Below are positions 15,845-25,973 of a DNA stretch of 64,000 bases, one piece after another (position 1 is the first letter of the stretch; every line of letters begins with the position of its first letter). Source of the stretch: Rhodopseudomonas rhenobacensis (GTDB lineage Bacteria; Pseudomonadota; Alphaproteobacteria; Rhizobiales; Xanthobacteraceae); NCBI RefSeq assembly GCF_014203125.1, contig NZ_JACHIH010000002.1:186001-250000 (forward strand), read 5' to 3'. Position numbers and translations under genes: made by a program. The notes beneath the pieces were generated by a model that saw only the letters and a list, made by a program, of their open reading frames with translations, did no database searches and was not told the origin of the DNA.

Positions 15845-16070
15845 ACCTGCCTTGCCTCATCTGCCGCCGCCTACCGCCGGCGCCTCATCGAACGCTTTGT
15901 GACGGCCGGAGCCGCGGGAACAGCTACGCCGCCCGCCGCGATCACATCAAGTCACAAAGCCGGATGCGGAATAGCCCCAGCCGGGGGGCGGCGTCACATT
16001 TGCAACCCTTCCGTGGCATAGTCAGGGTCACCGATTCGCAGCGCAAGCTGCACGCAAGACATTAGGACCC

Positions 16071-18128
16071 ATGGCCAAGGCATTGAAGGCTAACACCAAG
16101 TCGAAGGCGGCGGAGGACCTGTTCGGGGCTCCGCAGACGAAACTCCCGGCTGCGCCGAAGGCGGCCCCGCGCGCCCCGAGCGCCGAGGGCGATTATACCG
16201 CCGCCGACATCGAGGTGCTGGAGGGGCTGGAGCCGGTGCGGCGCCGGCCCGGCATGTATATCGGCGGCACCGACGAGAAGGCGCTGCACCATCTGTTCGC
16301 CGAGGTGATCGACAACTCGATGGACGAGGCGCTGGCCGGCCACGCCACCTTCATCGAGGTGGAACTCAGCGCCGACGGCTTCCTCACCGTCTCCGACAAT
16401 GGCCGCGGCATCCCGGTCGATCCGCACCCCAAATTCCCGAAGAAGAGCGCGCTCGAAGTCATCATGTGCACGCTGCATTCCGGCGGCAAGTTCGACAGCA
16501 AGGTCTACGAGACCTCGGGCGGCCTGCACGGCGTCGGCGTCAGCGTGGTCAACGCGCTGTCGAGCCTGCTCGAAGTCGAGGTGGCGCGCGGCCAGCAGCT
16601 CTACAAGATGACCTTCGAGCGCGGCCAGCCCAAGGGCAAGCTGGAGAGCCTCGGCAAGGTCAACAACCGCCGCGGCACCAAGATCCGCTTCAAGCCCGAC
16701 GTCGAGATTTTCGGCGCCAAGGCGGCGTTCAAGCCGCAGCGGCTGTTCAAGATGGCGCGCTCGAAGGCCTATCTGTTCGGCGGCGTCGAGATCCGCTGGC
16801 ATTGCGATCCGGAACTGTTAAAGGGCCTGGAGGGAGTGCCGGCCGAAGACACTTTCCACTTCCCCGGCGGTCTGAAGGACTTTCTCGGCGCCGCGATCCA
16901 CAGCGACACCTTGGTGCATCCCGACATCTTCTCCGGCCGCTCCGGCCGGGTCGGCGCCCATGGCGGCTGCGAATGGGCGGTGGCGTGGACCGCCGACGCC
17001 GACGGCTTTCTCTCGTCCTACTGCAACACCGTGCCGACGCCGGACGGCGGCACCCATGAAGCCGGCATGCGCTCCGCTTTGCTCCGCGGCCTCAAAGATC
17101 ACGCCGAGCGCGCCGGCCAGGGCAAGCGCGCCTCGTCGATCACCTCCGAAGACGTCATGGTCGGCGCCGCGGTGATGCTCTCCGTGTTCGTGCGCGAGCC
17201 GGAATTTCAGGGCCAGACCAAGGACCGCCTCGCCACCGCCGAAGCGCAGAAGATCGTCGAACAGGCGATCAAGGACCCGTTCGACCATTGGCTGAGTGGC
17301 AATCCGCTGCAGGCCAACAAGCTGCTGGAATTCGTGCTGGAGCGTGCCGACGAGCGATTGCGACGGCGGCAAGAGAAGGAAATCTCGCGCAAGACCGCGG
17401 TGAAGAAGCTGCGGCTGCCCGGCAAGCTCGCCGACTGCACCAACACCGCGGCGGAAGGCTCCGAACTGTTCATTGTCGAAGGCGATTCGGCCGGCGGCAG
17501 CGCCAAGCAGGGCCGCGACCGCAAGACCCAAGCGATTCTGCCGTTGCGCGGCAAGATCCTCAACGTCGCCTCGGCGACCCGCGACAAGCTCACCGCCAAC
17601 GCGCAGCTCTCCGACCTGATGCAGGCGATCGGCTGCGGCAGTGGGGCGAATTATCGCGAGGACGATCTGCGCTATTCGCGGATCATCATCATGACCGACG
17701 CCGACGTCGACGGCGCGCATATCGCCTCACTGCTGATCACCTTCTTCTACCGGCAGATGCCCAAGCTGATCGACGAGGGCCATCTCTATCTGGCGGTGCC
17801 GCCGCTGTATCGCCTGACCCACGGCAGCAAGACGGTCTACGCCCGCGACGACGCCCACAAGGAACAGCTCTTAAAGAGCGAATTCAACGCCAACGCCAAG
17901 GTCGACGTCGGCCGCTTCAAAGGCTTGGGCGAAATGATGCCGGCGCAGCTCAAGGAAACCACCATGGATCCGGCCAAGCGCACGCTGTTGCGCGTCACGC
18001 TGGCGGACATCGACCGCGAAGGCACCGCGGATTCGGTGGAGCGGCTGATGGGCACCAAGGCCGAAGCGAGGTTCGCCTTCATCAGCGAAAAGGCCGAGTT
18101 TGCAAGCGAGGATTTGCTGGACGTGTGA
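16071..18128 (+). CDS. parE: DNA topoisomerase IV subunit B (ParE)
   Basis: A 685-residue ATPase subunit that works with ParC to decatenate chromosomes. The GHKL ATP motifs are EVIDNSMDEALAGHA, DNGRGIPVDPH and SGGLHGVGVSVVNAL within residues ~80-170. The TOPRIM domain shows IVEGDSAGGSAKQGRDRK near residue 465 and IMTDADVDGAH near 540. Length (685) and the absence of GyrB's extra insertion point to ParE. The N-terminal ~45 residues are a low-complexity lysine/alanine tail. Confidence 0.95.
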   Translation: MAKALKANTKSKAAEDLFGAPQTKLPAAPKAAPRAPSAEGDYTAADIEVLEGLEPVRRRPGMYIGGTDEKALHHLFAEVIDNSMDEALAGHATFIEVELSADGFLTVSDNGRGIPVDPHPKFPKKSALEVIMCTLHSGGKFDSKVYETSGGLHGVGVSVVNALSSLLEVEVARGQQLYKMTFERGQPKGKLESLGKVNNRRGTKIRFKPDVEIFGAKAAFKPQRLFKMARSKAYLFGGVEIRWHCDPELLKGLEGVPAEDTFHFPGGLKDFLGAAIHSDTLVHPDIFSGRSGRVGAHGGCEWAVAWTADADGFLSSYCNTVPTPDGGTHEAGMRSALLRGLKDHAERAGQGKRASSITSEDVMVGAAVMLSVFVREPEFQGQTKDRLATAEAQKIVEQAIKDPFDHWLSGNPLQANKLLEFVLERADERLRRRQEKEISRKTAVKKLRLPGKLADCTNTAAEGSELFIVEGDSAGGSAKQGRDRKTQAILPLRGKILNVASATRDKLTANAQLSDLMQAIGCGSGANYREDDLRYSRIIIMTDADVDGAHIASLLITFFYRQMPKLIDEGHLYLAVPPLYRLTHGSKTVYARDDAHKEQLLKSEFNANAKVDVGRFKGLGEMMPAQLKETTMDPAKRTLLRVTLADIDREGTADSVERLMGTKAEARFAFISEKAEFASEDLLDV

Positions 18129-18150
18129 GCGAGGGGCGCTATCCGGCTAA

Positions 18151-18438
18151 CTACGCCGCATCCGCCGGCCGCACCCGCTTGGTGATGTCCGCGCCCTTGT
18201 CACGCTCGACCACGGCGATGTCGTATTGGCTCTGCAGATCGAGCCAGAATTGCGCGGCATTGCCGAAGTAGCGCCCGAGCCGCACCGCGGTGTCGGCGGT
18301 GATCGACCGCCGGCCATTGAGAATGTCGGTGATCCGACCGGAGGGCACGCCGAGATCCAGCGCCAGACGGTTGGCGCTGAGCTTGCGGGCGCCGAGTTCG
18401 CGTTTCAGAAGCCGGCCGGGGTGTGATGCGGGTGCCAT
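18151..18438 (-). CDS. higA: HigA-family addiction-module antidote, solitary
   Basis: A 95-residue helix-turn-helix protein. It shows HPGRLLKRELGARKLSANRL at the N-terminus, the HTH segment VPSGRITDILNGRRSI, and TADTAVRLGRYFGNAAQFWL, all typical of the HigA/VapI antidote family. Such proteins normally follow a HigB mRNA-cleaving toxin, but no HigB-like ORF precedes this one: the bases upstream to 18573 hold no toxin frame. It may be a free-standing regulator or relic. The start at 18438 is preferred because the upstream ORF extension has no family similarity. Confidence 0.85.
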   Translation of the reverse strand: MAPASHPGRLLKRELGARKLSANRLALDLGVPSGRITDILNGRRSITADTAVRLGRYFGNAAQFWLDLQSQYDIAVVERDKGADITKRVRPADAA

Positions 18439-18573
18439 TTTGTTTCGATCTAACCGTCGTGACATTTGGCCGAACTGTACCATAGGACGCGGTGTGCCAT
18501 TTTGCATTTTGCCGCTCCAGCACTACACTCTCGCGATCATTTGCGGCCTTGGCCTCAACATCGCGAGCCTCCC

Positions 18574-18759
18574 ATGCGCATTCTGCTGCTGATCGTCGGT
18601 ATCCTCACCCTGCTGATGGGCCTGATCTGGACCGGGCAAGGCGCCGGGTTGATCAACTGGCCGGAAGCCAGCTTCATGCTGAAACAGACGCAATGGATCT
18701 ATTATGGCGGCCTGACCGCACTCGGCGGCGCGGTGCTGATCTGGCTGTCGCGACGCTAG
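18574..18759 (+). CDS. Small inner-membrane protein, ~61 residues
   Basis: The 61-residue protein has two membrane helices (MRILLLIVGILTLLMGLIW and YYGGLTALGGAVLIWL) with a short loop GQGAGLINWPEASFMLKQTQW. I start it at the ATG at 18574 because upstream sequence in frame has no membrane character. Function is unknown. It lies between higA and a signal-peptide protein, on the opposite strand to higA. Confidence 0.7.
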   Translation: MRILLLIVGILTLLMGLIWTGQGAGLINWPEASFMLKQTQWIYYGGLTALGGAVLIWLSRR

Positions 18760-18861
18760 CGGCACTGCACGCCTGAGCCAGCCTGCGCCCTTCCCAGCCC
18801 GCCCCTCCCCGGAACGAAGCCCGCGCGATCGCATTGATGCCGCACACGCGCGGAGGATCAC

Positions 18862-19344
18862 ATGCGGCTGCGACATCTGATGATCGGGATCGCCCTGTTC
18901 GGCCTCACCGGCCCGGTGTCGGCCCAGAGTTCACATCAGCAAGGTTGGCAGCGCTACCAAGTGCCGCAAAGCGGCGCCAGCGTCGAGATTCCGGCCGATA
19001 TCTTCAGCGAAGACGCTGGCGCCGTCGAAACCGGCGCGGGCCGCCGCTTCCTCACCGCCGATCATCGCGCCGATCTCATCGTGCAATCGGTGCCGAACCC
19101 GTCGGGCGATACGCCCGCGGCGTTTCTCGCCAAGAAGGGCCCGCCGCCCGGCATCCTGTATCGCCGGGTCACGCCGCGATTCTTCGTGGTCTCCAGCGTG
19201 CGCAACGGCAAGATCTGGTACAACCGCTGCAACCGCGGGCAAACCGCGATGCACTGCGTGCTGATCAACTATCCGGCCGCCGAGAAACGGCGATGGGACG
19301 GCGTCGTCACCAGGATCAGCCGGACGCTCGCCAGCGGCGCCTGA
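18862..19344 (+). CDS. Exported protein of unknown function
   Basis: A 160-residue protein with a clear signal peptide: MRLRHLMIGIALFGLTGPVSA with a cleavage site near SAQ. A GGAGGATCAC site precedes the ATG. The mature part has VPQSGASVEIPADIF, DHRADLIVQSVPNP and FFVVSSVRNGKIWYNRCNRG, a pattern of beta strands. Two cysteines near the C-terminus (NRCNRG and MHCVLI) could form a disulfide. No known family is recognised, so a periplasmic role is only inferred. Confidence 0.75.
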   Translation: MRLRHLMIGIALFGLTGPVSAQSSHQQGWQRYQVPQSGASVEIPADIFSEDAGAVETGAGRRFLTADHRADLIVQSVPNPSGDTPAAFLAKKGPPPGILYRRVTPRFFVVSSVRNGKIWYNRCNRGQTAMHCVLINYPAAEKRRWDGVVTRISRTLASGA

Positions 19345-19476
19345 CTGCCGGCGTTACAGCTGGTCGCCCGCGAAGCGGCCCGCTCCGGCACGCCAGGCGG
19401 CCGCCCTGCTGCCACTAAAAGAGGCGCATTTATCCGGAAACATTAAGCTTTTGGCGCCCTGCGGACACAAGGCGGA

Positions 19477-19504
19477 TTGACTTTGGCCAATTCGCCCCTA
19501 TGTT
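19477..19504 (+). promoter_or_regulatory. Weak candidate promoter for rhlE
   Basis: TTGACT, a 16-base spacer, TATGTT. The -35 is good but the -10 matches only partially, so this is tentative. Confidence 0.3.
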
Positions 19505-19650
19505 CCGGCTTGACGCGGCCCGGTATCGAAACGCGATTACTCGAGTAAGCCGCCTGTCAGCGTAGCTCATTCCCCGTGCAATTTTGCGTGCCGTTCCGGG
19601 GTTGGACGCGACAGTGAACGTCCGAGAATCAAACGGCGGCTCGACCAGAG

Positions 19651-19695
19651 GCGTGATCCCGAAAAGAGGTTTTCCGGTTTTCGGAGCCGATCATG
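19651..19695 (+). repeat. Rhizobiales-type short palindrome at the rhlE start
   Basis: GCGTGATCCCGAAAAG at the left pairs with CTTTTCGGGATCACGC-like sequence at the right (TTTTCGGAGCCGATCATGC). The right end supplies the ATG at 19693, which makes the ATG at 19714 the more likely gene start. Confidence 0.5.
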
Positions 19696-19713
19696 CCCAA
19701 TAACAGAGGCTCA

Positions 19714-21198
19714 ATGTCTTTTACCCATCTCGGCCTGTCCGACAAGGTGCTCGCCGCCGTCGCGGCCACCGGCTACACCACCCCGACCCCGATTCAGGAC
19801 CAGGCCATTCCCCACGTACTGGCCCGGCGCGACGTGCTCGGCATCGCCCAGACCGGCACCGGCAAGACCGCGGCCTTCGTGCTGCCGATGCTGACGATGC
19901 TGGAAAAGGGCCGCGCCCGCGCCAGGATGCCGCGCACCCTCATTCTCGAACCGACCCGCGAGCTCGCAGCCCAGGTCAAGGAACAGTTCGACAAATACGG
20001 CGCCGGCCAGAAACTCAACGTCGCGCTCCTGATCGGCGGCGTCTCGTTCGGCGATCAGGACATCAAGCTGACCCGCGGCGTCGACGTGCTGATCGCCACC
20101 CCGGGCCGCCTGCTCGATCACACCGAGCGCGGCGGGCTGTTGCTCACCGGCGTCGAGTTGCTGGTGATCGACGAAGCCGACCGCATGCTGGACATGGGCT
20201 TCATCCCGGACATCGAGCGGGTCTGCAAGCTGGTCCCCTTCACCCGGCAGACGCTGTTCTTCACCGCGACGATGCCGAACGAAATCCGCCGCATCACCGA
20301 GACCTTCCTGCATAACCCGGTCAAGATCGAGGTCTCCAAGCCGGCCTCGACCGCTGTCACCGTCACCCAGTCACAGGTTGCGACCGGCCGCGAGCCGCAC
20401 GAAAAGCGCGAGACCCTGCGCCGGCTGTTGCGCGATGCCAAGGACCTGCAGAACGCCATCATCTTCTGCAACCGCAAGCGCGAAGTGGCATTGCTGGCGA
20501 AGTCGCTGCAGAAGCACGGCTTCAGCGTCGGCGCGTTGCACGGCGACATGGAACAGTCGGCCCGGACCGCGGCGCTCGATCAGTTCCGTAAGGGCGAACT
20601 GCCGATCCTGGTGGCGTCCGACGTCGCCGCCCGCGGCCTCGACATCCCCGAGGTCAGCCACGTCATCAATTTCGACGTTCCACATCACCCCGACGACTAC
20701 GTGCATCGCATCGGCCGCACCGGCCGCGCCGGCCGCGCCGGAACCGCGATCTCGATCGTCTGCCCGTCCGACACCAAGTCGATCGCCGCGATCGAGAAGC
20801 TGATCGGCCAGGACATTCCCAAGGCCGACCTCGGGGTCAGCGACTTCGTCGAAGCCCCGGTTGAAGAAGCCCCGGCAAGGCGCTCGCGTAGTTCGCGAAA
20901 ACCCTCCGAATCTCGCGGTCGCGAAGAGCGTAGTGCGGAGCCGCATGGGCACGAGGAGCGCAAGCCGCGCCGCGAGCGCAGCCGCGGTGATCGCCCCGAA
21001 CGCAGCCACGAGCCGCGTCGCAGCGAAGAGCCCGCGCTCGCCAAGCCGTTCGTGCCGCCGGTGCCGTTGCCGCCGTCGCAGACCCCGTCGATCGGGCGCG
21101 CTCCCGCACCGCGGCCGTCGCGCGAGCCGGATCTGGAACCGGCCGATCACTCCCACCTGCCCGCCTTCCTGCTGCGGCCTGTGCGCGCACGCGGCTGA
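19714..21198 (+). CDS. rhlE: DEAD-box RNA helicase RhlE
   Basis: About 494 residues. ATP-dependent RNA helicases of this type remodel RNA and act in ribosome assembly and mRNA turnover. Motifs in order: Q motif GYTTPTPIQ, motif I AQTGTGKT, Ia PTRELA, DEAD box VIDEADRMLD, III FTATMP, and VI HRIGRTGRAGRAG. The C-terminal ~110 residues are an arginine/glutamate-rich tail followed by a proline-rich end, as in RhlE tails that bind RNA. I start it at 19714 for the AGAGG site and the usual MSFTHLGL opening. An in-frame ATG at 19693 lies in a repeat. Confidence 0.95.
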   Translation: MSFTHLGLSDKVLAAVAATGYTTPTPIQDQAIPHVLARRDVLGIAQTGTGKTAAFVLPMLTMLEKGRARARMPRTLILEPTRELAAQVKEQFDKYGAGQKLNVALLIGGVSFGDQDIKLTRGVDVLIATPGRLLDHTERGGLLLTGVELLVIDEADRMLDMGFIPDIERVCKLVPFTRQTLFFTATMPNEIRRITETFLHNPVKIEVSKPASTAVTVTQSQVATGREPHEKRETLRRLLRDAKDLQNAIIFCNRKREVALLAKSLQKHGFSVGALHGDMEQSARTAALDQFRKGELPILVASDVAARGLDIPEVSHVINFDVPHHPDDYVHRIGRTGRAGRAGTAISIVCPSDTKSIAAIEKLIGQDIPKADLGVSDFVEAPVEEAPARRSRSSRKPSESRGREERSAEPHGHEERKPRRERSRGDRPERSHEPRRSEEPALAKPFVPPVPLPPSQTPSIGRAPAPRPSREPDLEPADHSHLPAFLLRPVRARG

Positions 21199-21336
21199 AG
21201 CTGGGGGTAACCCCTGGGGTTTGCAACAGTCGTTTACCCGACGTTCACTGCTACCACGTAGCGTGGCCTCATACTAACGGCTGTATTGCCGCGGTCGAGG
21301 TTTCGGGCAACGCCGCCCGTAGCAGGGACGCGAAAA

Positions 21337-22404
<1,068 letters not shown>

Positions 22405-22532
22405 GGCCCGCGGCTGCTCCTGAAGCGCAACTCCAACCTCTGCGCCGTTGTTGAGCTGTGGAGAAGCTACGTCGTGTTCGTGTAGCAGCAAGCATCGCAG
22501 CGACGTCGGCGCCAGCCGTGCGCGGCCTCGGC

Positions 22533-22940
22533 TCAGCCGTCGATCTTGGCCGGCGACAGCTGCACCGATTCGCCGCAGCCGCAGGCGCTGATCTGGTTCG
22601 GGTTGTTGAACACGAAGGTCGCCGACATCTTGTCGACCTTGTAGTCCATCTCGGTGCCGAGCAGGAACAGCACCGCCTTCGGCTCGACCAGGATCTTGAC
22701 GCCCTTGTCCTCGACCACTTCGTCGGACGGCCGTACGTCGTGGGCGTATTCCACCGTATAGGACTGCCCGGCGCAGCCGCCGTTCTTGATCCCGACCCGC
22801 AGCCCGATGATCTCAGAATCCGCGCGCTGGGTGAGTTCACGCACGCGCTGCGCGGCCGCATCGGTCAGCCGCATCACCTGCGGGCGCGGGCGTGGCGCGG
22901 GCTTCGCGGGCGTCGGAGTAGTTGCAGCCAAGTCGGTCAT
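22533..22940 (-). CDS. sufA: Iron-sulphur cluster assembly carrier SufA/HesB type
   Basis: A 135-residue A-type carrier that accepts clusters from the SufBCD scaffold and hands them to apo-proteins. The three cluster cysteines are visible as KNGGCAGQSYTV and the closing CGCGES near the C-terminus (C-x(n)-C-G-C). The N-terminal ~35 residues are proline/alanine-rich and absent from the core family. It is the last gene of the SUF unit, 71 bases after sufT on the minus strand. Confidence 0.93.
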   Translation of the reverse strand: MTDLAATTPTPAKPAPRPRPQVMRLTDAAAQRVRELTQRADSEIIGLRVGIKNGGCAGQSYTVEYAHDVRPSDEVVEDKGVKILVEPKAVLFLLGTEMDYKVDKMSATFVFNNPNQISACGCGESVQLSPAKIDG

Positions 22941-23011
22941 CTACGTCATCCTCGCAGCGGTTCAAGGCCGCCGGGTTGTCTCGACCGCGTCGCGCCGCAG
23001 GGCGCGCCGCT

Positions 23012-23383
23012 CTACCACATGTTCAGCACGAGCCGCGCTTCGTCGGTCATCCGCTCCGGGGTCCACGGCGGCTCCCAGACGATGTTGACGGTGACGACGC
23101 CGACACCGGGCACGCTGGCGACCGCGTTCTCCACCGTGATCGGCAGTTCGGCCGCGGCCGGACAGTTCGGCGTGGTCAGCGTCATCTCGACGTCGACGGT
23201 GCGGTCGTCCTTGATGTCGACCTTGTAGATCAGCCCGAGCTCGTAGATGTCAGCCGGAATTTCCGGATCGAACACCGTCTTCAGCGCCGCGACGATGTCG
23301 CTGCCGAGCCGTTCGGTTTCCTCGGGCGGCAGCGCCGACGAGGTCTGCATGTTGCTGGTTCGGGCTTCGACAGTATCTGTCAT
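23012..23383 (-). CDS. sufT: SufT / MIP18-family (DUF59) Fe-S assembly protein
   Basis: A 123-residue DUF59 protein. Homologues help mature Fe-S enzymes. It has the conserved DPEIPADIYELGLIYKVDI segment and the reactive-cysteine region TTPNCPAAAELP, then VNIVWEPPWTPERMTDEAR. The ATG overlaps the TGA of sufS by 4 bases (23380-23383), so it is read through from the same mRNA. Placement between sufS and sufA is the common alphaproteobacterial order. Confidence 0.93.
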   Translation of the reverse strand: MTDTVEARTSNMQTSSALPPEETERLGSDIVAALKTVFDPEIPADIYELGLIYKVDIKDDRTVDVEMTLTTPNCPAAAELPITVENAVASVPGVGVVTVNIVWEPPWTPERMTDEARLVLNMW

Positions 23384-24627
23384 GAGAACAAATCCCGCGC
23401 CTTGATCAGCGCCTGTACGAATTGGTCGACTTCCTCGCGGGTGTTATACATCCCAAATGAGGCCCGGCATGTCGCGGTGACTTGGAATCGTTCCAAAAGC
23501 GGCATCACGCAGTGAGTTCCCGCGCGCACCGCGATGCCGGAGCGGTCGATCACCGTGGCGATGTCGTGCGGATGCGCGCCCTTCATCTCGAACGAGATCA
23601 CCGGGCCCTTGTCGCGCGCGGTGCCGATGATCCGCAGCGAGTTGATCTCGCGCAGCTGCGCCTGGGCGTAGTCCAACAGATCGTGTTCGTGCGCCGCGAT
23701 CCGCGCCTTGCCGATCGAATTGACGTAGTCGATCGCGGCGCCAAGCCCGACCGCCTCGACGATCGCCGGCGTGCCGGCCTCGAATTTGTGCGGCGGATCG
23801 CCATAAGTAACGACGTTCCGCGACACTTCGCGGATCATCTCGCCGCCGCCGCAATACGGCCGCATCGCCACCAGGTGATCGTATTTGGCGTACAACACGC
23901 CGATCCCGGTCGGGCCGTACAGCTTGTGGCCGGTCATGATGTAGAAGTCGCAATCGATGTCCTGGACGTCGATCGCCATATGCACCGCGGCCTGGCTGCC
24001 GTCGACCAGAACCGGAATGCCGCGGGCGTGCGCGATCCGCACCACCTCCTTGACCGGCACCACGGTGCCGAGCGCGTTCGACATCTGGGTGATCGCCACC
24101 AGCTTGGTCTTCGCCGTCAGCTGCTTTTCAAATTCCTCGAGCAGGAAGTTGCCGTCGTCGTCGACCTCCGCCCATTTGATCACCGCGCCCTGGCGTTCGC
24201 GCAGGAAATGCCACGGCACGATGTTGGAATGGTGCTCCATGATCGAGAGCACGATCTCGTCGCCCTCGCCGATATTCGGCGCACCCCACGACGACGCCAC
24301 GAGGTTGATCGCCTCGGTGGCGTTGCGGGTGAAGATGATTTCTTCCGTCCGGCGTGCGTTGAGGAAGCTGGTCACCCGGGCGCGGCCGCCCTCATAAGCT
24401 TCGGTCGCGGCGTTGGCGAGATAATGCAGCCCGCGATGCACGTTGGCGTATTCGTTCTCATAGGCCTGCGTCATGCGGTCGAGCACCGCGCGCGGCTTCT
24501 GCGCCGAGGCGGCGTTGTCGAGATACACCAGCGGCTTGCCGTAGACCTTGAGCGCCAGCGCGGGGAAATCCTCGCGCACGCGCGCAACGTCATAGCTTCC
24601 GTTGGAAACCGCGGGATGTGTCGTCAT
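23380..24627 (-). CDS. sufS: Cysteine desulfurase SufS
   Basis: About 415 residues. It removes sulphur from cysteine and passes it to the assembly scaffold. The PLP lysine is in MTGHKLYGPTGIG, and the active cysteine lies in AGTHCVMPLLERF, matching group II (SufS-type) desulfurases. The ATG at 24627 follows a sufD overlap of 4 bases; a longer upstream frame runs inside sufD and is not coding. A second, group I-like desulfurase sits at the head of the same unit (29256-30425). Confidence 0.95.
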   Translation of the reverse strand: MTTHPAVSNGSYDVARVREDFPALALKVYGKPLVYLDNAASAQKPRAVLDRMTQAYENEYANVHRGLHYLANAATEAYEGGRARVTSFLNARRTEEIIFTRNATEAINLVASSWGAPNIGEGDEIVLSIMEHHSNIVPWHFLRERQGAVIKWAEVDDDGNFLLEEFEKQLTAKTKLVAITQMSNALGTVVPVKEVVRIAHARGIPVLVDGSQAAVHMAIDVQDIDCDFYIMTGHKLYGPTGIGVLYAKYDHLVAMRPYCGGGEMIREVSRNVVTYGDPPHKFEAGTPAIVEAVGLGAAIDYVNSIGKARIAAHEHDLLDYAQAQLREINSLRIIGTARDKGPVISFEMKGAHPHDIATVIDRSGIAVRAGTHCVMPLLERFQVTATCRASFGMYNTREEVDQFVQALIKARDLFS

Positions 24628-25946
24628 GAGCGTGCCTCCAGCCAGCGTTCGCCGGCGGCGATCGCCAGATCGCGCAAGCCGTCGTCGGCGATCGATTCGA
24701 TCGCCTCGCCGATGAAGGCCTGGATCAGCAGCGACTGCGCGTCCTTTTCGCTCAGCCCGCGCGCCCGCAGATAGAACAACAACGATTCGTCCAACGCGCC
24801 GGTGGTCGAGCCGTGACCGCAGGTGACGTCGTCGGCGAAGATCTCCAGCTCCGGCTTGTTGTCGGCCTCGGCCTCGTCGGACAGCAGTAGCGCCCGCGTC
24901 ATCATCTTGGCGTCGGTCTTCTGCGCCGCCTGATGCACGTTGATGCGGCCCTGGAACACCGAGTGGCCGCGACCGTCCAGCACCGCACGGAACACCTCGC
25001 GGCTGGTGCAATGCGGCACCAGGTGATTGAGCACCAGCGTGGTGTCGCCGTGCTGCGTACCCTTCAGCAAATTAACGCCGTTGGTGGCGACATGGGCGCC
25101 CTCGCCACCGATACTAACGAAGCCCTGGTAGCGGCTGACGCCGCCGCCCGAGGTCAGGTTGAAGGTGTTGAGCTTGGCCTTGGCGCCGACCGTGAACACC
25201 GCGGTGGAAATGTTGATCGCATCCAGCGCGTCTTCCATCAGCCGGACGTGTTGGAGTTCGGCGCCGTCGCCGAGCCAGATCACCACCGCGTCGTTGGCCT
25301 GATAGGCCGCGGCACCTTCGGCTGCGACAAAGCTCTCGACGAAGGTGGCGCGGGCCGCGCTGCCGAGCTTGAGGAACGACCGGCTGTAAGTTGCCGCCTT
25401 CGACTGCGTCGCCACATGGACGATGTGGATCGGCCTGCCGACGCTCGCGCCGTCGGCGACGGTGATCAGCACGCCGTCGGTCGCCATCGCCGCGTTCAGC
25501 GAAATCATCGCGTCGGCGCTGGCATTGATATTCAACAGATCGGCGCGGTTGCCGTTGCCGTCGTCGCGCAGCACCTCGGCCAGCGAGCGGATCTCGACCG
25601 CGGCCTCGTGCCCGGCGAGGTCGGACAAGGACGGCGCGAACACGCCGTCGACCAGCACCAGCTTGGTGGTGTCGCGCGTCGCAAGATGCGCCAGCGCCGT
25701 GCCGGCGCGCTGCAGTGCGGCCTGATCCGGCGCCGCCGCCAGCGGCAGCACCTCGCGCATCAGGACGCGCAGATCGGTGTACTTCCAGTCCTCGATCCGG
25801 CGGTTCGGCAAGCCCTTGCTGGCATAGGCGTCGAACGACGCCTGGCGCCGCTCGGTCACCGATTCGGTTCCCGGCAGCCGGGCGCGCACCGCGTCGAACG
25901 CGCTGGCCACCGGGGCGGGATCTATCTGTGTCGCTGCAACATTCAT
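24624..25946 (-). CDS. sufD: Fe-S scaffold subunit SufD
   Basis: A 440-residue scaffold subunit that joins SufB and SufC. It shows the SufD-type C-terminal right-handed helix repeats and end: GHSVFQGRINVHQAAQKTDAK and ADDVTCGHGSTTGALDE, where the cysteine and histidine (C-G-H-G) are family-typical. The N-terminal ~70 residues include the NRRIEDWKYTDLR motif. It starts ~27 bases after sufC and overlaps sufS by ATGA. Confidence 0.94.
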   Translation of the reverse strand: MNVAATQIDPAPVASAFDAVRARLPGTESVTERRQASFDAYASKGLPNRRIEDWKYTDLRVLMREVLPLAAAPDQAALQRAGTALAHLATRDTTKLVLVDGVFAPSLSDLAGHEAAVEIRSLAEVLRDDGNGNRADLLNINASADAMISLNAAMATDGVLITVADGASVGRPIHIVHVATQSKAATYSRSFLKLGSAARATFVESFVAAEGAAAYQANDAVVIWLGDGAELQHVRLMEDALDAINISTAVFTVGAKAKLNTFNLTSGGGVSRYQGFVSIGGEGAHVATNGVNLLKGTQHGDTTLVLNHLVPHCTSREVFRAVLDGRGHSVFQGRINVHQAAQKTDAKMMTRALLLSDEAEADNKPELEIFADDVTCGHGSTTGALDESLLFYLRARGLSEKDAQSLLIQAFIGEAIESIADDGLRDLAIAAGERWLEARS

Positions 25947-25973
25947 TACAAAATCCGTTTCAGTCGACCAAGG

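Larger units (their letters stand above)
19345..19713 (+). other. Intergenic region upstream of rhlE
   Basis: About 350 bases with no gene. It contains a weak promoter-like pair (19477-19504), a TTGACG further on (about 19511), and a palindromic element (19651-19695) that ends at the first ATG near rhlE. A long 5' leader for the helicase mRNA is likely. Confidence 0.5.

Noticed and set aside
18439-18573. Possible HigB toxin upstream of HigA
   Set aside because: No toxin-like frame fits this 135-base space on the minus strand.
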